A DNA stretch of 64,000 bases, taken from Brachynemurus nebulosus (Eukaryota > Arthropoda > Insecta > Neuroptera > Myrmeleontidae). Location: positions 124,001 through 188,000 of the forward strand of contig JAPWDM010000074.1 of NCBI GenBank assembly GCA_035578155.1, written 5' to 3'. Made by a program: the position numbers and the translations under genes. Below the pieces are notes generated by a model. It was not told where the DNA came from, ran no database searches, and saw only the letters and a program-made list of their open reading frames with translations. Of this stretch, positions 31,396 through 46,100 are shown in pieces; positions within the stretch are counted from its first letter, which is position 1; each line of letters starts with the position of its first letter.

Positions 31396-33090
31396 TTGAC
31401 ATGAATAATCATGAATTTAACATCAAAATTAAATGAAACAAATATTATTGTTATAATTTATCAATATAAATAGGAACAAAACCAATAATTTCTTTTTTTT
31501 ACTGTAATTTCTAGTTAATAGCTTAAAGACGATTATATTTGAGTTCGTCATGAATTACAATTAATAAATAATATAAAATAAATTTAATTAATGTTAAATC
31601 TAATAAAATTTTAAAAGAAAATTAAATGTCAAAAATCAGTAGTAAAATAGTACAAAATTAGGTTACCAAAAGTTGCTTCGTAAGTTGCTTGATTAAGGCA
31701 GTTGGTCGATAAAACGATTTTTTCAAAGGATTTTAACGAAACTTTTCTAGATATTTATTTAATTCAATACCAATAATACGAGCCCTTACCGAAAAAAAAA
31801 TTAACGACCCCAATTTTGAGAAAAACGATTTCAAAGTTTTGTAATTTTAACACGGGCTCTTGGTGGGGTATTTGACAGTACCAAAGAAAAACAACAAAAA
31901 CAAATTTTGATGAAAATTGATAATGAAAGATAGCGATTTATTATGTAAATTCATCTTAACTACCTATCATTATTTAATTTTTTTTAAAAATAATTAAAAA
32001 AGTAATTTTCCAGCTAAAAATGACGTCAGTAGAAACGGGCTGTGGCGTTACATTCTCTTATATTACAACACTATCGCCACTAGGGTCGTTATTTAAATTC
32101 CGGTTAGTAAACATAACTGTGGAAGTTAATCTGAATTTAATTAATTTTTTTTTTAAAATCAACAATTCCTTTTCCTAATTATAAGAAAAATAAACAGATT
32201 TTTTTCTTAGTTACAGGACACCTGTTGCTATCTAGAGAATGTGACGTAATTGAAGCTAATGAACGTCTTCGCGCAAATTTTGAGAACAAATATTAAATTA
32301 ATTTTTTCTAACGATTTTTGGCATTTTCTAACGATTTTAAAAATTAAAATTATATACATACATAATACATAGATATGCGTATTTTAAAAGAGTTTCCCAA
32401 AATTAGTCAAATTCCCCATTGGGGTGAATAGGACCAGAAATGGGGAACGCATGAACAGGAACGCGCATCAGATCAATAGGAACGCTAGTCAGAATAGGAA
32501 CTAATTTGGAATGACGTACCAGGGCTAACAAAAATTTTAAGAATATTTCTTTGATATTAGTAAATAAAAACACTGTACTTTGCAATATAGCACTTTTATT
32601 GAACATAGAAACTCTTATGCCGTGTTTCGATCAATGTAACCATTCTCAAACGTGTAAAGATTACATTCAGATACATGCCTATTAGGCCTAAATAGACCTT
32701 TATTTGTCGGAACGACTGTATCGCTCATAAGTGTCATATCAATAAACATACATTTAATTATACAAGCATTTTCATTTTAAATGTAAAATGGATTCAAATT
32801 TTCATTTTAAATACAAAATGGAAAATGGTTTGAACGAACTTATTCAAAATAGAAAATTCAAAATGCCATTTTGTATTTTAAATACATATTTAAAATGAAA
32901 TCATTGTAAATAGTTCCCAGCCCTGGTATCGAAGAGGTTAAGATTATGATATATGGATTTTTTTCCATTTTTTTGCTAACTTAACCACGCATAATTACGT
33001 TTATCGTGAGATCAGGTAACTAATTGTAAGTCTTACACAACCAATTGCGTGCTGGACCCGTCAACAAATCTGTTATACTGTTACAACAAA
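31396..33090. other. Non-coding stretch with one hAT-like end
   Basis: At about 32770-32935 repeated, partly palindromic CATTTTAAATACAAAATG motifs lead up to AGTTCCCAGCCCTGG, a hAT-like terminus. The opposite end was not found. The remainder is AT-rich and unassigned. Confidence 0.45.
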
Positions 33091-33475
33091 TTCATAAAAG
33101 CAACTGATTGTACGGAACACTGTTAGCGCAAGTACAACTTGCACTTGACGACTTTATTATTTTCTATTATTATTACAATTTTTTATTACTTTTTAAAATA
33201 ATATTTTTGAGTGTTTGCTTTTTTTTCTGAATTAAATATTGTTTTCATTACTTTATATTGTTGATGGTTTCTCTAGAAATATTTATTAAATGGAAAATCA
33301 AGAGGCGGCTTTACGTGTTTTGATTAAATTTTGCGTGTTTTATTGTCAATTTACCTGCGGGAAGTATACATGTAGCACGCTAAAAGCATGTGGGAATAGT
33401 AGAGTGGTGAAATAGGTATTTTGCGTGCAAAAAGGTGTGCGCCAAATTAGTACTTCTCTCGCATGAATAATAAAA
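33090..33475. repeat. Left member of a long inverted-repeat pair
   Basis: Pairs with 38050-38308 plus 38886-39005. Shared blocks include AGGCGGCTTT, GTGTTTTGATTAAATTTTGC and GTGTTTTATTGTCAATTT. It may bound a ~5.9-kb composite element. The LTR inserted in the right member is absent here. Confidence 0.75.
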
Positions 33476-35170
33476 AGCGCCGTGAGCAGTGGAGCCCCGT
33501 CACGGAAGTCGAGATTTTCCTTTCATCTTCGGTATTGAATATCTAAAAGCGAAATGTAATTGTAAGTCCACAACCGATTTGTCATTTTGGTGGTTTCAAA
33601 ACTGATGATGGGTCTTCGGTTGATCGGGGCTATAAAAAAAGGTTTTAAGTTTTTAAGGGCTGAATCTCAGTAAATTTCAATTTTGTGTCGATAGCAGTTA
33701 GCAGGAAAAAAGCCAACACAATGCGTACGTGGGCATTCCTACCCATGCTTATCCGCCAATTACCTTTGTGTTTTATTTTTAAATATTAAAAATGGAACTT
33801 AAATAGTAAACTGGAGGGTCTTTTGAAGATATTTTTTCTTTCAAAAAAAAAATCTAAAATTTCTATTTTATAAATAATATAAAAATCGAAAATTCTTAAT
33901 TTATAAAAAAACAGTGACTTTAATTACATTTTTAAATTACTTAATATGTATGTATTTCATTTCTTACAAAAGTTCATTTTTTAAATTTTTTTAAAATTAC
34001 TATTCGCCTACTTGTATTTAGAATAAAAATAATGCATTTAAAACACATTTAACAATACCATTGAATTCCGATGTAAAAATGGGAGAAGTGGGGGGGAAAA
34101 GTAATGTGGAATCCCTAAAAGGCACTAGCTGGATACTAACTCAATACACGTACAAAATTTCAGCCCTCCAGCCTCGTGTTCGATTTGTGGTATAAAAAAT
34201 TCCAGTACATTTGCGCATGTACATTACTAAAACGCGCGAACATATTAGCAAAAATTTAAATATGTAACGTCTACAAGTTTCCAAATATAGTAGTAGACGT
34301 CAAATAATTTGAATTTTGTGTTTGCGCGGTTTAACAGCGTAAGCATTTTTTATACCACAAATCGAACACGGCCCAGGTTTCCTTAGAGAGTCTCTAGATG
34401 TGTTAGAAAACAAGCAAAAGAATTAAGAAAATATTTGCGTAAAAATCGTGGGGCTAAGGGTTAAAAGTTGAAACTTCCAAAAAGCAGTGGCTGGCTATCA
34501 GCTTAACCTATACACAAAATTTCAGCCCTCTAGGTTTATTTGGGGAGATTTTGATCCGAATGAAACTGTTAAAAAACAAGAAAAATCATGTTCTTTTTGG
34601 TATAAAAATGGTAGGGGTAAGGGTTAAAAGCTGAGATCCCCAAAAGGCACCCCCTTGATACCAACTCAATCCGAATACAAAATTTTAGCCCTCTAGGTTT
34701 ATTTGGGTGATCTGTGCGAGTGGTAAAAACTTCGAAAATGTCAAAAAAGCATGAAACCGTAGCTTAAAAATGAGCGGGGTGGGGATACAATATTAAAACC
34801 TCCAAAAAGCACAACCTAGGTACGAACTTTATCAACACACCAAATTTCAACCCTCTGCGTTAATTCTGGGGGGCTGTGGGCGCGTTAGATCCAGCAAAAA
34901 TCATTTTTTCCTCCTCTACTCCCTCCAAATCATCCTAGGAAGCTGAATTTTGTATATGTTGTAGGTAATTGACCGAAACATTATTTCAAACCGGTTTGGA
35001 AAAGTTTTATTGTTTTCTTTCCCCCCCCCCAAAGGTTAGGTCGGATCCAAAATTTGCCCAAAATTTGACCCTACTTTAATAGTATGAGGTGTCTCGAAAA
35101 TGAGCCCCACTTACCAAAATTTAGGCTGTATGAGTCTAATTTTGTCAGTTGAAAAATTCGACTAAAAATA
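33476..35170. repeat. Composite repeat with ~165-180-bp tandem units, copy 2
   Basis: Direct-orientation relative of 23968-25640 beginning at the same CCGTGAGCAG hairpin. It contains an inserted MITE at 34172-34372 and lacks the segment at 25410-25555 of copy 1. Confidence 0.8.
34172..34372. mobile_element. 201-bp MITE inserted in the composite repeat
   Basis: Inverted ends GTGTTCGATTTGTGGTATAA and complement. Flanks share ccag (34168-34171 and 34373-34376). The other copy of the composite repeat (about 24655) is uninterrupted and gives the empty site. Confidence 0.85.
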
Positions 35171-35699
35171 TTATTGCTACAGTCAACGTAAGTGTGTGCC
35201 ATATTACACAGTGCATAACATAACACTGTGTTACACTGTATCTACTTTTTTCTCTAATAGAACCTCAACTTTTATTGTATTTCTACAGAGGGCAGCATAG
35301 AAAAAGCTACCAGATTTAAAAAGAAAATATTTTCAATTAGTTTTTTTTTTTTTTTAAATTAGTTTTTTTGTGAAAAAAGAAAGTACAAACATCACTAAAA
35401 TTTGACTGGCATATGCTGTGTACCTCCACTCGCCTGACGGCTCGTCGGGGTAAGCGCACGGGATCTCGTGTATACATTAGTCCCTTTAGAAAGTGCCTCA
35501 ATTTAACCCTACCGGATACCCCACTTTAAGCGTACGTATCGAGCATAACTTTTTATAACGACGGCTTCTAAAGTTTAATAGAGAGAAAAAAATTAATTAT
35601 TTCTAGACTATTTTAGAAAATAGTAGGGTTAATTTTATTTTACTTTTTATTAAAGTTAGTTACCTAATGATGAAAAAAAAAATTTTATTAATTTGTAGA
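35171..35699. other. Non-coding stretch
   Basis: Nothing recognised beyond a GC-richer patch at about 35430-35480. Confidence 0.45.
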
Positions 35700-35813
35700 T
35701 CATTTTTAGCGAATTTCGAAAACTCGAAATCCAGCTATTACACTAGGTGTCACGACGCAGACCATAACAGAAATATGTTTTGAGGTCCCCAGAATACGAA
35801 AATGATATTCACT

Positions 35814-35901
<88 letters not shown>

Positions 35902-36090
35902 GCCACGATAACTTTCGAACGAAACGTTTAATGCTTATGAAATTTCGTATGGAGACTCGATTTTGATCTGGCTTGGCTAAGTTCTTTAGCCAGACACATC
36001 GGATGCCCAGAAGTAGGTTTTCTGCCCATTTTTTATCATTCGATCCTATCATTAGACAGTTCGATTTTTACATGGTTAAAAAGCCAAAAA
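35700..36090 (+). mobile_element. Partial copy of the GCGACAGGGGTATT family around a (TA)n tract
   Basis: Starts TTTTAGCGAATTTCG, with CCAGCTATTACACTAGGTGT and GAGGTCCCCAGAA. After the TA tract it continues GATAACTTTCGAACGAAACG. The GCGACAGGGG end is missing. Confidence 0.65.
35818..35898. repeat. (TA)n microsatellite
   Basis: About 80 bp of TA repeat inside the preceding family copy. Confidence 0.98.
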
Positions 36091-36489
36091 AAAATTATGA
36101 AGAAAATATTCTTATAATTTTCTTTCTATTTTAAGTATTTTTCGAGAAAATGTAAACTTTCACTTTTATATTAGTTTACTTTCTTTGTTAGTCTAATATG
36201 TAATTTACAATTATATCTCAGTTCTTTATGAAGTATAAAAATATTTCACTTTTTTATCAAAGAATTTTTTGAGAACAATTGAAGTCTATTCACATACATG
36301 TGTTATAACAAACATACATGCATAGAGTTTTGTTTTGAAAATTAAACAGATTTTCTAAGCTAATGTAATAAAGAATTTTTTTTTTTTTTATTGAATTTTT
36401 AAATAAACAAGAAACTGAAGATTATGTTATGATATAATATTATTAAATATGAAACAAAACAACATAATATGTACAATGTACATATGTAT

Positions 36490-37563
36490 GCACGGAAAAA
36501 TATTTTGAATCGATTTTGAAAATTTTTTCACTAATAATTATTAATGTTAAAAAAAAGTTAAACAATTTTAAATGGATTTAAGGTATTTTATGTGAGGGCA
36601 AGGTTTTCGGGACCTAAAAAGGCCAAAAATTAATTAACCAATCGATTTTAAAAATTTTTTCACAGTTAGTAAGTTAAAGTACTTGAATTAATTAATTAAA
36701 AGATGTCCACAAGAAGCTTACGGACTGCCATAAGTTATATGAGATCCCTAGAACCATTTTCTTACTGTTAGAGTACTAGAGTTGTATGAGTTTCGCCAGG
36801 GTTTACTGATCCCATAATTGCAAAAATAAACTAAACGACCAATTTTAAAAATTTTTTCAATGTTACAGAGCTAAACTATTTTAGATAGATATAGAATACA
36901 TTATGTAAGGTCCGCCGGGGTCCATAGGACCCAAAAGTGTCAAAAATAAACTAACTGACCGATTTTGAAAATTTTTTCATTGTTACAGAGCTAAACTATT
37001 TTAGATAAATATAGATTCCGTTATGTAAGGTCTGCCAGGGTCCATAGGATCCAGAAGTGTCAAAAATAAACTAACCGACCGACTTTGAAAATTTTTTCAC
37101 TGTTAGGGAGCTAAGCTAGTTTAGATAGATATACATTACGTTATTTAGGGTCCGCCAGGGTACATGGGACCCAAAAGTGGTAAAAATAAACTAACCGACC
37201 GATTTTGAAAATTTTTTCACTGTTACAGAGCTAAACTATTTTAGGTAGATATAGAATACATTATGTAAGGTCCGCCAGGGTGCATAGGATCCACAAGTGT
37301 CAAAAATAAACTGACTGACCGATTTTGAAAATTTTTTCACTGTTACAGACCTAAACTATTTTAGATTAATATAGATTACGTTATGTAAGGTCCGACAGTG
37401 TCAGTGGGACCTAAAAGTGTCAAAAATAAAATGACTGACCGATTTTGAAAATTTTTTTACTATTACCGAGGTAAACTCTTTTAGATAGGTACAGGTTGTG
37501 TTATCTGAGATCCACAACTGTCCTGCGGATGCAAATGCGGCGTAGAATGTTACACAACGGGTT

Positions 37564-37651
<88 letters not shown>

Positions 37652-38010
37652 TTATATATATTACATAAAGTCCGCCTAGAATATACGGTCGAGCTGATTT
37701 TTTAATGAGGTCCACCGGAATCTTGCAGATCCGGAAACGCCAGTAATAAGCTACCGAACCGATTCTAAAAAATTTCTCACGGCTAGAGAACTAAATTATT
37801 TTAGATGGATAAAACTATGCTGCACAAGATCCGTTCGGGTTCTTGGGTCCCCAAAAATACCAAAACTAATTACCCAGCCGATTTTAAAAATTCTTTTACT
37901 CTTACAAAACTAAACTATTTTAAATAGGTACAGGTCTTAGATGAGATCCGCCAGTGCCCAATATTTGGAAATTCGCTATGTTATGCAGATGCTGCGACAG
38001 GGGTATTGTT
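36490..38010 (+). repeat. 120-bp tandem array ending in the GCGACAGGGGTATT terminus
   Basis: Units with GATTTTGAAAATTTTTTCAC, GAGCTAAACTATTTTAGAT and GGTCCGCCAGGGT recur every 120 bp, clearest from 36850 to 37490. The array ends ATGCTGCGACAGGGGTATTG. A (TA)n tract splits it at 37568. The array is an internal part of the dispersed family. Confidence 0.9.
37568..37650. repeat. (TA)n microsatellite
   Basis: About 83 bp of TA repeat inside the 120-bp array. Confidence 0.98.
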
Positions 38011-38049
38011 TTTATTATTCCATGTTTAATTTCAATAAATAAATATCAT

Positions 38050-38308
38050 TATTTTTTATTACTCATGCGGGGGAAGTACTCACTTGGCGCACACATTTCT
38101 GTACGTAAAATAGCTGTTTGCCCACTGTACTCTTCCCGCATACTTTTTCGCGTGTGAAAAGTAACATTCCACACGCAAATTGACAATAAAACACGCAAAA
38201 TTTAATCAAAACACGCAAAGCCGCCTCTTAATTTTTTATTTAATAAATATTTCTTAATTATTTCAATGGAAACCACCAACAAAGTAATTTAAGCGATAAT
38301 TAATTCAG
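38050..38308. repeat. Right member of the long inverted-repeat pair, part 1
   Basis: Reverse complement of the inner part of 33090-33475. Interrupted at 38309 by a solo LTR and resumed at 38886-39005. Confidence 0.75.
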
Positions 38309-38881
38309 TGTTTCGTATGGGAGGCTTAACTGCTAGAATCCTAGTAGCGATAGCGTGGACCCCGAGCGAATGGGTCCGAACTCTTGGTTCTGATTGAACC
38401 ATGATGGCTGCATGGTAGGGTAAAATAAGAATAGTCCATAGGTTTATTATAAAAGTATAAAAGTATATTTACAAAGAAATAGACTGGAAATTATAAACTG
38501 AACTTAACCTAAGTCTAAAATTTAATATATTCCCATGATTTAATATATCCCCCTGATTTAGGAAGAGCTTACCCGTAACTATTGTAACCCGGGAATGATG
38601 ATTACAATGGTCGTGAGACCATTGGATCATCCGACCAGCTAATGCCAATCGTCTGATGATTGTACTGACAAACAGCTGTCCATTTATACCTATGTGCTGA
38701 CCTGCTTATACATATTAGCTGTGGTCAGCGATTTTGCATATAAATCGGTGCTTGTCAATATAATGTGTTTGTTATTATTTATTAATATTACATAAATATG
38801 TATTTCATTACTGTTTATTATTAATACAATAATAAACAAAATATTTTACTATAACAATAATCAAAACACCGGTTCGTAACA
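38309..38881. mobile_element. Solo LTR, 573 bp
   Basis: Begins TGTT and ends AACA (the TG...CA rule, with short inverted ends) and is flanked by tcag on both sides (38305-38308 and 38882-38885). The inverted partner at about 33200-33230 lacks it, which confirms insertion. It contains AATAAA-type motifs and a GC-rich start. A 4-bp duplication would fit a Gypsy-type element; no internal retrotransposon sequence remains. Confidence 0.8.
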
Positions 38882-38885
38882 TCAG

Positions 38886-39005
38886 GAAAAAAATATTATT
38901 TTAAAATATTATTTTAAAAAGTAATAAAAATGTCAAAAATAGTGATAATAATTGAAAAAAGTATGTGAAATTCGTGATAAAAAATAGTAAGTGCAACTCG
39001 TGCGG
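38886..39005. repeat. Right member of the long inverted-repeat pair, part 2
   Basis: Continues the match to 33090-33475 beyond the LTR (AATATTATTTTAAAAAGTAA block). Confidence 0.7.
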
Positions 39006-40139
39006 GATTGTCGATTCCCCCACTTAAGCGAATGAGCGCACGAACGTAGTGAGTGCGCTCAACTTCGCTTTCGTGGGCAATTGACAAATTCCCGCACTTG
39101 TTGCACAATATACTATTCTCACACGGTCAGCTATTGTTACAAACGCTACTGTACTTTCACGCACACTTACTATCATTTGTTTTACCAGGATGTGAATACG
39201 GCTTTTTACGCCCGCCACACAAGGCTCGAATATTGGACTTTAAGAGCGGGTGTTATAAAAATGTATATTATGAAAAATAAAGATTTGTTTATACTATATT
39301 TAACTATACTAAAATAAAAAAAAAATGAAAAATGATTACGAATATTCTTCAATTCCTATGCCCGACCGCCAACTAAAAAAAGTTGGGGTAATAAAACTTT
39401 GAATATTTAATATGTTAACGGCGATAAGAGATTATGACGAAATACCCAACCAAAACACTATTTTGATAATTAATATACCAGTTATGGCTTTCACACAATG
39501 AATGAAATAAATAAGAGACATTCGCCATCGAGTATTCGCCATCGAGTGACGTTGAATGAAACTTTAACTTAACTGCTCGTAGGTATATGTAGGTATATAT
39601 TTTTGAACATCAAAATACTCTAATTCAACTAAAGAAAGATTAGATAAATTAAAAAAATTTAATTCTTCGTTAACACATAACTTGGTGACGATATTTTTGT
39701 ACTCAATCATATGATAATTAATTTTGACATCTATTTGATGAAAAATGCTTACATGTCCCAACTCTACTTAGTATGCTCCAATACCATTAGCGCCACGTAG
39801 CGAACTGTGACATTAAAAGTTCGTCCTTGAAAGCAAGTGGCAGGGACACGGCCTAGACACAGAACGAGTTTGTTTATGTACCGTAAACAGGGCTGAATCA
39901 GGGGAAGACGAGTAAATAGAGAAAAAATGAAAGATGTTATTCATCAGCTTAGTTTAAAAACACTAGATGTAAAGCCGAACATATATCTTTTTTAAACCAT
40001 AGTAGAATGTTTTCAGATATGATATGTTTTTAATCTTAAACTTTAAAAATTGTTGTTTCATCGAAATCTTACAAGGAAAAGGCAAGAAGTCGAAAATTCA
40101 AAAAAAACTGAAACTTGGCCAGTATATAGAGGGTGGCTA
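39006..40139. other. Non-coding stretch with a decayed MITE
   Basis: 39030-39080 has an imperfect hairpin of GAGCGCAC/GTGCGCTC type. 39595-39775 is a decayed relative of the MITE at 44042-44349 (shared AATTAATTTTGA and CATGTCCCAACTCTA). The rest is unassigned. Confidence 0.5.
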
Positions 40140-41830
<1,691 letters not shown>

Positions 41831-42972
41831 GTAAGGTTTTTATTAGGTTTCCATTCATTTTCAAAATATCGTTATTTTCGGTATCGATAACTTTCGATAA
41901 CGAAAACTATAACATTTATCATTAAATAATTACAACATATACCATTAAAAAACAAATCTTATGAAGACCTTACATACGACAGTCCAACTTCAGAACCACT
42001 TATTGTGACATTATTACCCACTGTCAGTGTGTTAATATTAAAAACGAGTGTATGTTAACTAATATGTAATTTAAGAGAGTGACTCACCCCCTCTCCAATG
42101 TTGCTCAAACTGAATTTTGAAATCGAAAATTTCATTTCTACGTTATTCTAAATGTCTTAAACTATTTTCCATGAAGAAAAACTTCTTAAACTACCCAAGT
42201 AGTACGACTATTCGACACAGTCACCCCCTAGTTAACTACCCCTAGACTTAATACTAGGACATTGAGCAAAAACAGGTCAATTAGATTTTTTGACGTAGAT
42301 TTCAAATCTGTAAACAAAATTTTTATATTGTTTAATTTTCACCCCCTTTTTGCAAAATTATCCCCTAAATTTTGACCCCCAGCCGCCCCTATTGACACAA
42401 TTTGAACAAATTGCATACCAATAGATAGCTCCTTAAAAAAGAGCAATATCGTTAATTTAAATTTTTGCTCTATCTCTTACCGTTTTCGAGATATTTAAAA
42501 AATTAAATTTTTACCCCAATTTTTGGAGGGCGATTTCATCTCTTCAAACCGTTTTTCAGCCAATAAAGAAAAATACATGTCGCTTATTTTTCAGTGTTCT
42601 ACAACATATCTAAGTTTCATCAAAATCGATAGGTCCGGCCTCGGGACGTTTACTTGTTAGTAGCAAGTTAAAAGACAAAAAAGTAAGATCAGAAGAAAAT
42701 ACGAGCAACTTTAAGACAAAAAAAAGTTTAAGAGGAAGATAAAAGAAGCATCCTAAGCAATGAACTTGGAAGTATGTGCAATAAGAAGCATGTAAAACAT
42801 GCTATCTTATAGCTCTGGTGGTTGGAGGGAGAATATTATATAAATGTTAATTAAACTGTACAAGGTAATATGACGTCAAGTATAGTGTGGAAAAATTAAG
42901 CAGTTTAGACAGTACAAAATAATTGTTGGTCTTTATCTACAAGTTTAAATTTGTTTTAAGTTTAAAAACTAC

Positions 42973-42974
<2 letters not shown>
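41831..42974. other. Non-coding stretch
   Basis: 42300-42660 resembles the foldback and spacer sequences at 15389-16100 (blocks around CAAAATCGATAGG, GCATACCAATAG and CACCCCC). No gene. Confidence 0.5.

Positions 42975-43047
<73 letters not shown>
42975..43047. repeat. (TA)n microsatellite, left of the Tc1/mariner-type element
   Basis: About 73 bp of TA ending directly at CAGGGTGTAAA. Confidence 0.98.
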
Positions 43048-43050
<3 letters not shown>

Positions 43051-43981
43051 GGTGTAAAATATATAACTCTCCGAAAAAATAGGGGAGAAAAGTCTCAATT
43101 TTCTAATTAAGTTTTGCTAGTTAAATTGTACCGATCAAGTTTCATTTCAGAAATTTTCGATTGTCAAAAACGTGTTAAAAAATGGCCCCTAGAAAAAAAA
43201 ACTTAATCAGGCTCTGATTACTTATCATTTTTTTCCTTTGCTTTTTGGAACGTAAATTTTTTTGTCAACAAAATATTTTTACCTGCTTGTTTACGGAATC
43301 TTTTTAAAATAGCTATACAGCAGTGTCCATAAAAATTTGTACATGATTTTTAATGCAACAATCTACGTCATATTTCAAAAAGTTGGATTTCGTCAAATCT
43401 CATTAAATTATTTGGAAATTTAACAAACACCTGCAATCGATTTTAGTAATCACTGACTGTCAACTTTAATCCAATTCTTTGACACATTTAACACATTCAG
43501 GGCTGCCTCTAACATTGGCGTAGTTCAGAACAAAATTAAAACTAAACACCCCTCAGAATAAAGACGGTTTAATGGTTAAGGGCGCTTTTCTAATCATGGG
43601 ACTGGTGACATGAAAATATTTTTTTCACTATAAAATTTAGTTTTTTACGAATTATGACACAACAATTAAATTTAAAACATTTCTAAAATATACAATCGGT
43701 TTATTATTAATGCGCATACAAATACTTTTAATTTTAATACTTTGTTTTAAAGAAAAACCAGTACTTCTATTGTTGAAAATATGGTTATTTTCGAAGTGAA
43801 AAATGTACTGTTTTATTATTGATAATATCAGTCGTACCCATGTGACAAATATGTATAAATAGGTTACTAGTGTTTTTAATAAATAATAAATGTTCAGGAC
43901 AGTATATGTATAAATATCCAAATGACAAGTATGTAATAAATAACTTGAAAATATCTTTTTTAAAAAATAACTAATGGTCCA

Positions 43982-44779
43982 AGAGCCCACCGTATGCAAA
44001 ACCTATGATAAGATACCTATGTATTTTTTGTAGGTAGTACTAGAGTCCCTATAATAAATAGAGTCGTGACATGTGTGCTGAACGCTGATTGGTTCCGGCA
44101 TTTTGTATCCAATGTTTTCGTACAATACATTGGAAATAAATTAAATGTTAACAAAAACCATTTAGCTTAACTTAGAAAGAATAATTAAATTAAAAATTTT
44201 TAATTGTTCATTAATTCATAACTTATTAACAATAATTATGTACTCAAAAATATTTACTCAAACATGTGATAATTAATTTTGAAGCTTCCCGCTCTGTTTT
44301 GGATACAAAATGGATGACATGTCACAACTCTATTTATTATAGGGACTCTAGGTAGTACTACCCCAGACCTAAATTTTGCCCGCATGATAAAAATATGACG
44401 TCACTTCCGGTTATGGTTTTGTTACGTCATCAAATACATTGATGATATTTACACCAAAATGAAAGCTGCCAGATCTTACAAATTCGTAAAAATATGGCTG
44501 TCTTCATTGAAAGGTTTTTTTTTTCAGTGAAAGCAGCCTCATTGTTGCGAATTACTAAGGCCTGGCAGCACTCAATCTTTTTATTTTGGACTTCGAAACG
44601 TTCGTTTTGGTGTAAATGTTATCAATGTATTTGATGACATGATAACCCATAACCGGAACTGACGTCATATTTTTATCATGCGGGCAAAATTTTGTAATTC
44701 TAAAAAAAGCTCCCTTTAGCGGTACTTACAAAAAATCGTTCATCTATCTTATACATACGTTTTGCATACGGTGGGCTCT
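43982..44779. mobile_element. 798-bp hairpin TIR element
   Basis: Ends AGAGCCCACCGTATGCAAAA and complement, exact over about 20 bp. A second inverted pair lies inside (44380-44480 against 44600-44690, with ATAAAAATATGACGTCA and its complement). It is interrupted by the MITE at 44042-44349. No clear duplication at the flanks. Confidence 0.75.
44042..44349. mobile_element. 308-bp MITE with a 10-bp duplication
   Basis: Ends AGAGTCCCTATAATAAATAG and complement, continuing to ACATGT. Flanked by a perfect aggtagtact at 44032-44041 and 44350-44359. A duplication of 9-10 bp points to a Mutator-like mechanism. No ORF. Confidence 0.85.
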
Positions 44780-45879
44780 CCGGCTATAAGTTTTGTGTAC
44801 ATATGTGCAAATACAATATAATATCAATATGTATATGGACATACACACAGTAACACTCACACACATACATATGTATTACATATTTCAATCTTTTTTTTAG
44901 GGTTCCGAAGAACTCTAGAAGCTGTTGTAATTTTTTAATGTGAGTGGGTTGTAACATTTTAGAAATTCTACGCCTTTGGAACACGAAATTTTGCAAATAT
45001 ATTACATGCTACAGATAGATATCTCAATTAACCGTCAATTTTACGTTAAAGTATATTCTGATATTTGTTAACATTTCCAAAAATTCAAATCAAAATTATT
45101 AAGAGAAATGTTGAAAAATAATTCTACGTATACTGTTTGCAGTTTATTATTAGAAAAATCTTTTAAAGTTAAAGTTCTTTTAACAACTTTTATTCTTTAT
45201 ATCTCGTTTCAGAAATATTGTATTTCAAAGTCTATGTGATTTGTAAGGAATCAAATTACCACTTAATTGACCCTTAAATAACACAAACAGAAATAACATT
45301 GTGATTGTCGAATATATTTATTTATTTTCATAGTAAACCGTACAAAATAATATAATGCCACCTATTTTATTCGGAAACTACAAAAATGCAAATAAGTCAG
45401 AAACCTTGCTTAATGTGTGTATAAAACGCACTTGGACAACTCTTTTAATAAGTGTTGTATATGAATATGGAGATTGTATGTGTGTGCTATCAATGCTATA
45501 GTTGTTTATTTATTTAAAAAATTTTTGTCTAAGCGTGTGACGATGATATGGATGTCTGTGTGTTTGTAAGTATGCGATGCCTGTTTGTCTACTGAAACTT
45601 GAGTTCGCTTAGGTCGGGTTGCAGGTAAATTGGTATTTCAAAGTGTTGCTGAAATAAAAGAATAAATTTGGTAAAAAATTTATAGCGGTGACTTTCATGT
45701 GGACATTTAAAATTTTACGATAATGATAACTGATGCAGATACTTTCGCATTTTCCGTTAGAGTTTTCCTCTAAAGCTACTCAATTATGAATAAAAAATTT
45801 TCTTTTTGATAATTGAAATACATTTTTATTTGTAATATAATTGGCCTTTCGTCACATCTGTTTTTCTTTACAAACTTTT

Positions 45880-46100
45880 AACTATACCCCTTTTCAAATA
45901 CAATTGATCATGAGTTTTCGTTAAAAAATTAAATAATTCTTATATTCGAAACAAATCAATCTTCTATTCTTTTCTAAAAACAAACTGCAAATTTAAAATT
46001 TACGCATTTGAAACAATGAAAGAGATAAAGCTAAGAAAACGGGAATTACTCAAACTCGTATGTGATGACTAATGTTTAAATTTAAGTGAAATAGATTATA
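45880..46100. repeat. Dispersed repeat, direct partner of 4950-5178
   Basis: About 220 bp at roughly 80% identity by eye to 4950-5178. Non-coding. Confidence 0.65.

Noticed and set aside
23968..35170. CRISPR-like interpretation of the spaced repeats
   Set aside because: Units are long, degenerate and contiguous, with no short identical repeats and unique spacers; the DNA is eukaryotic.
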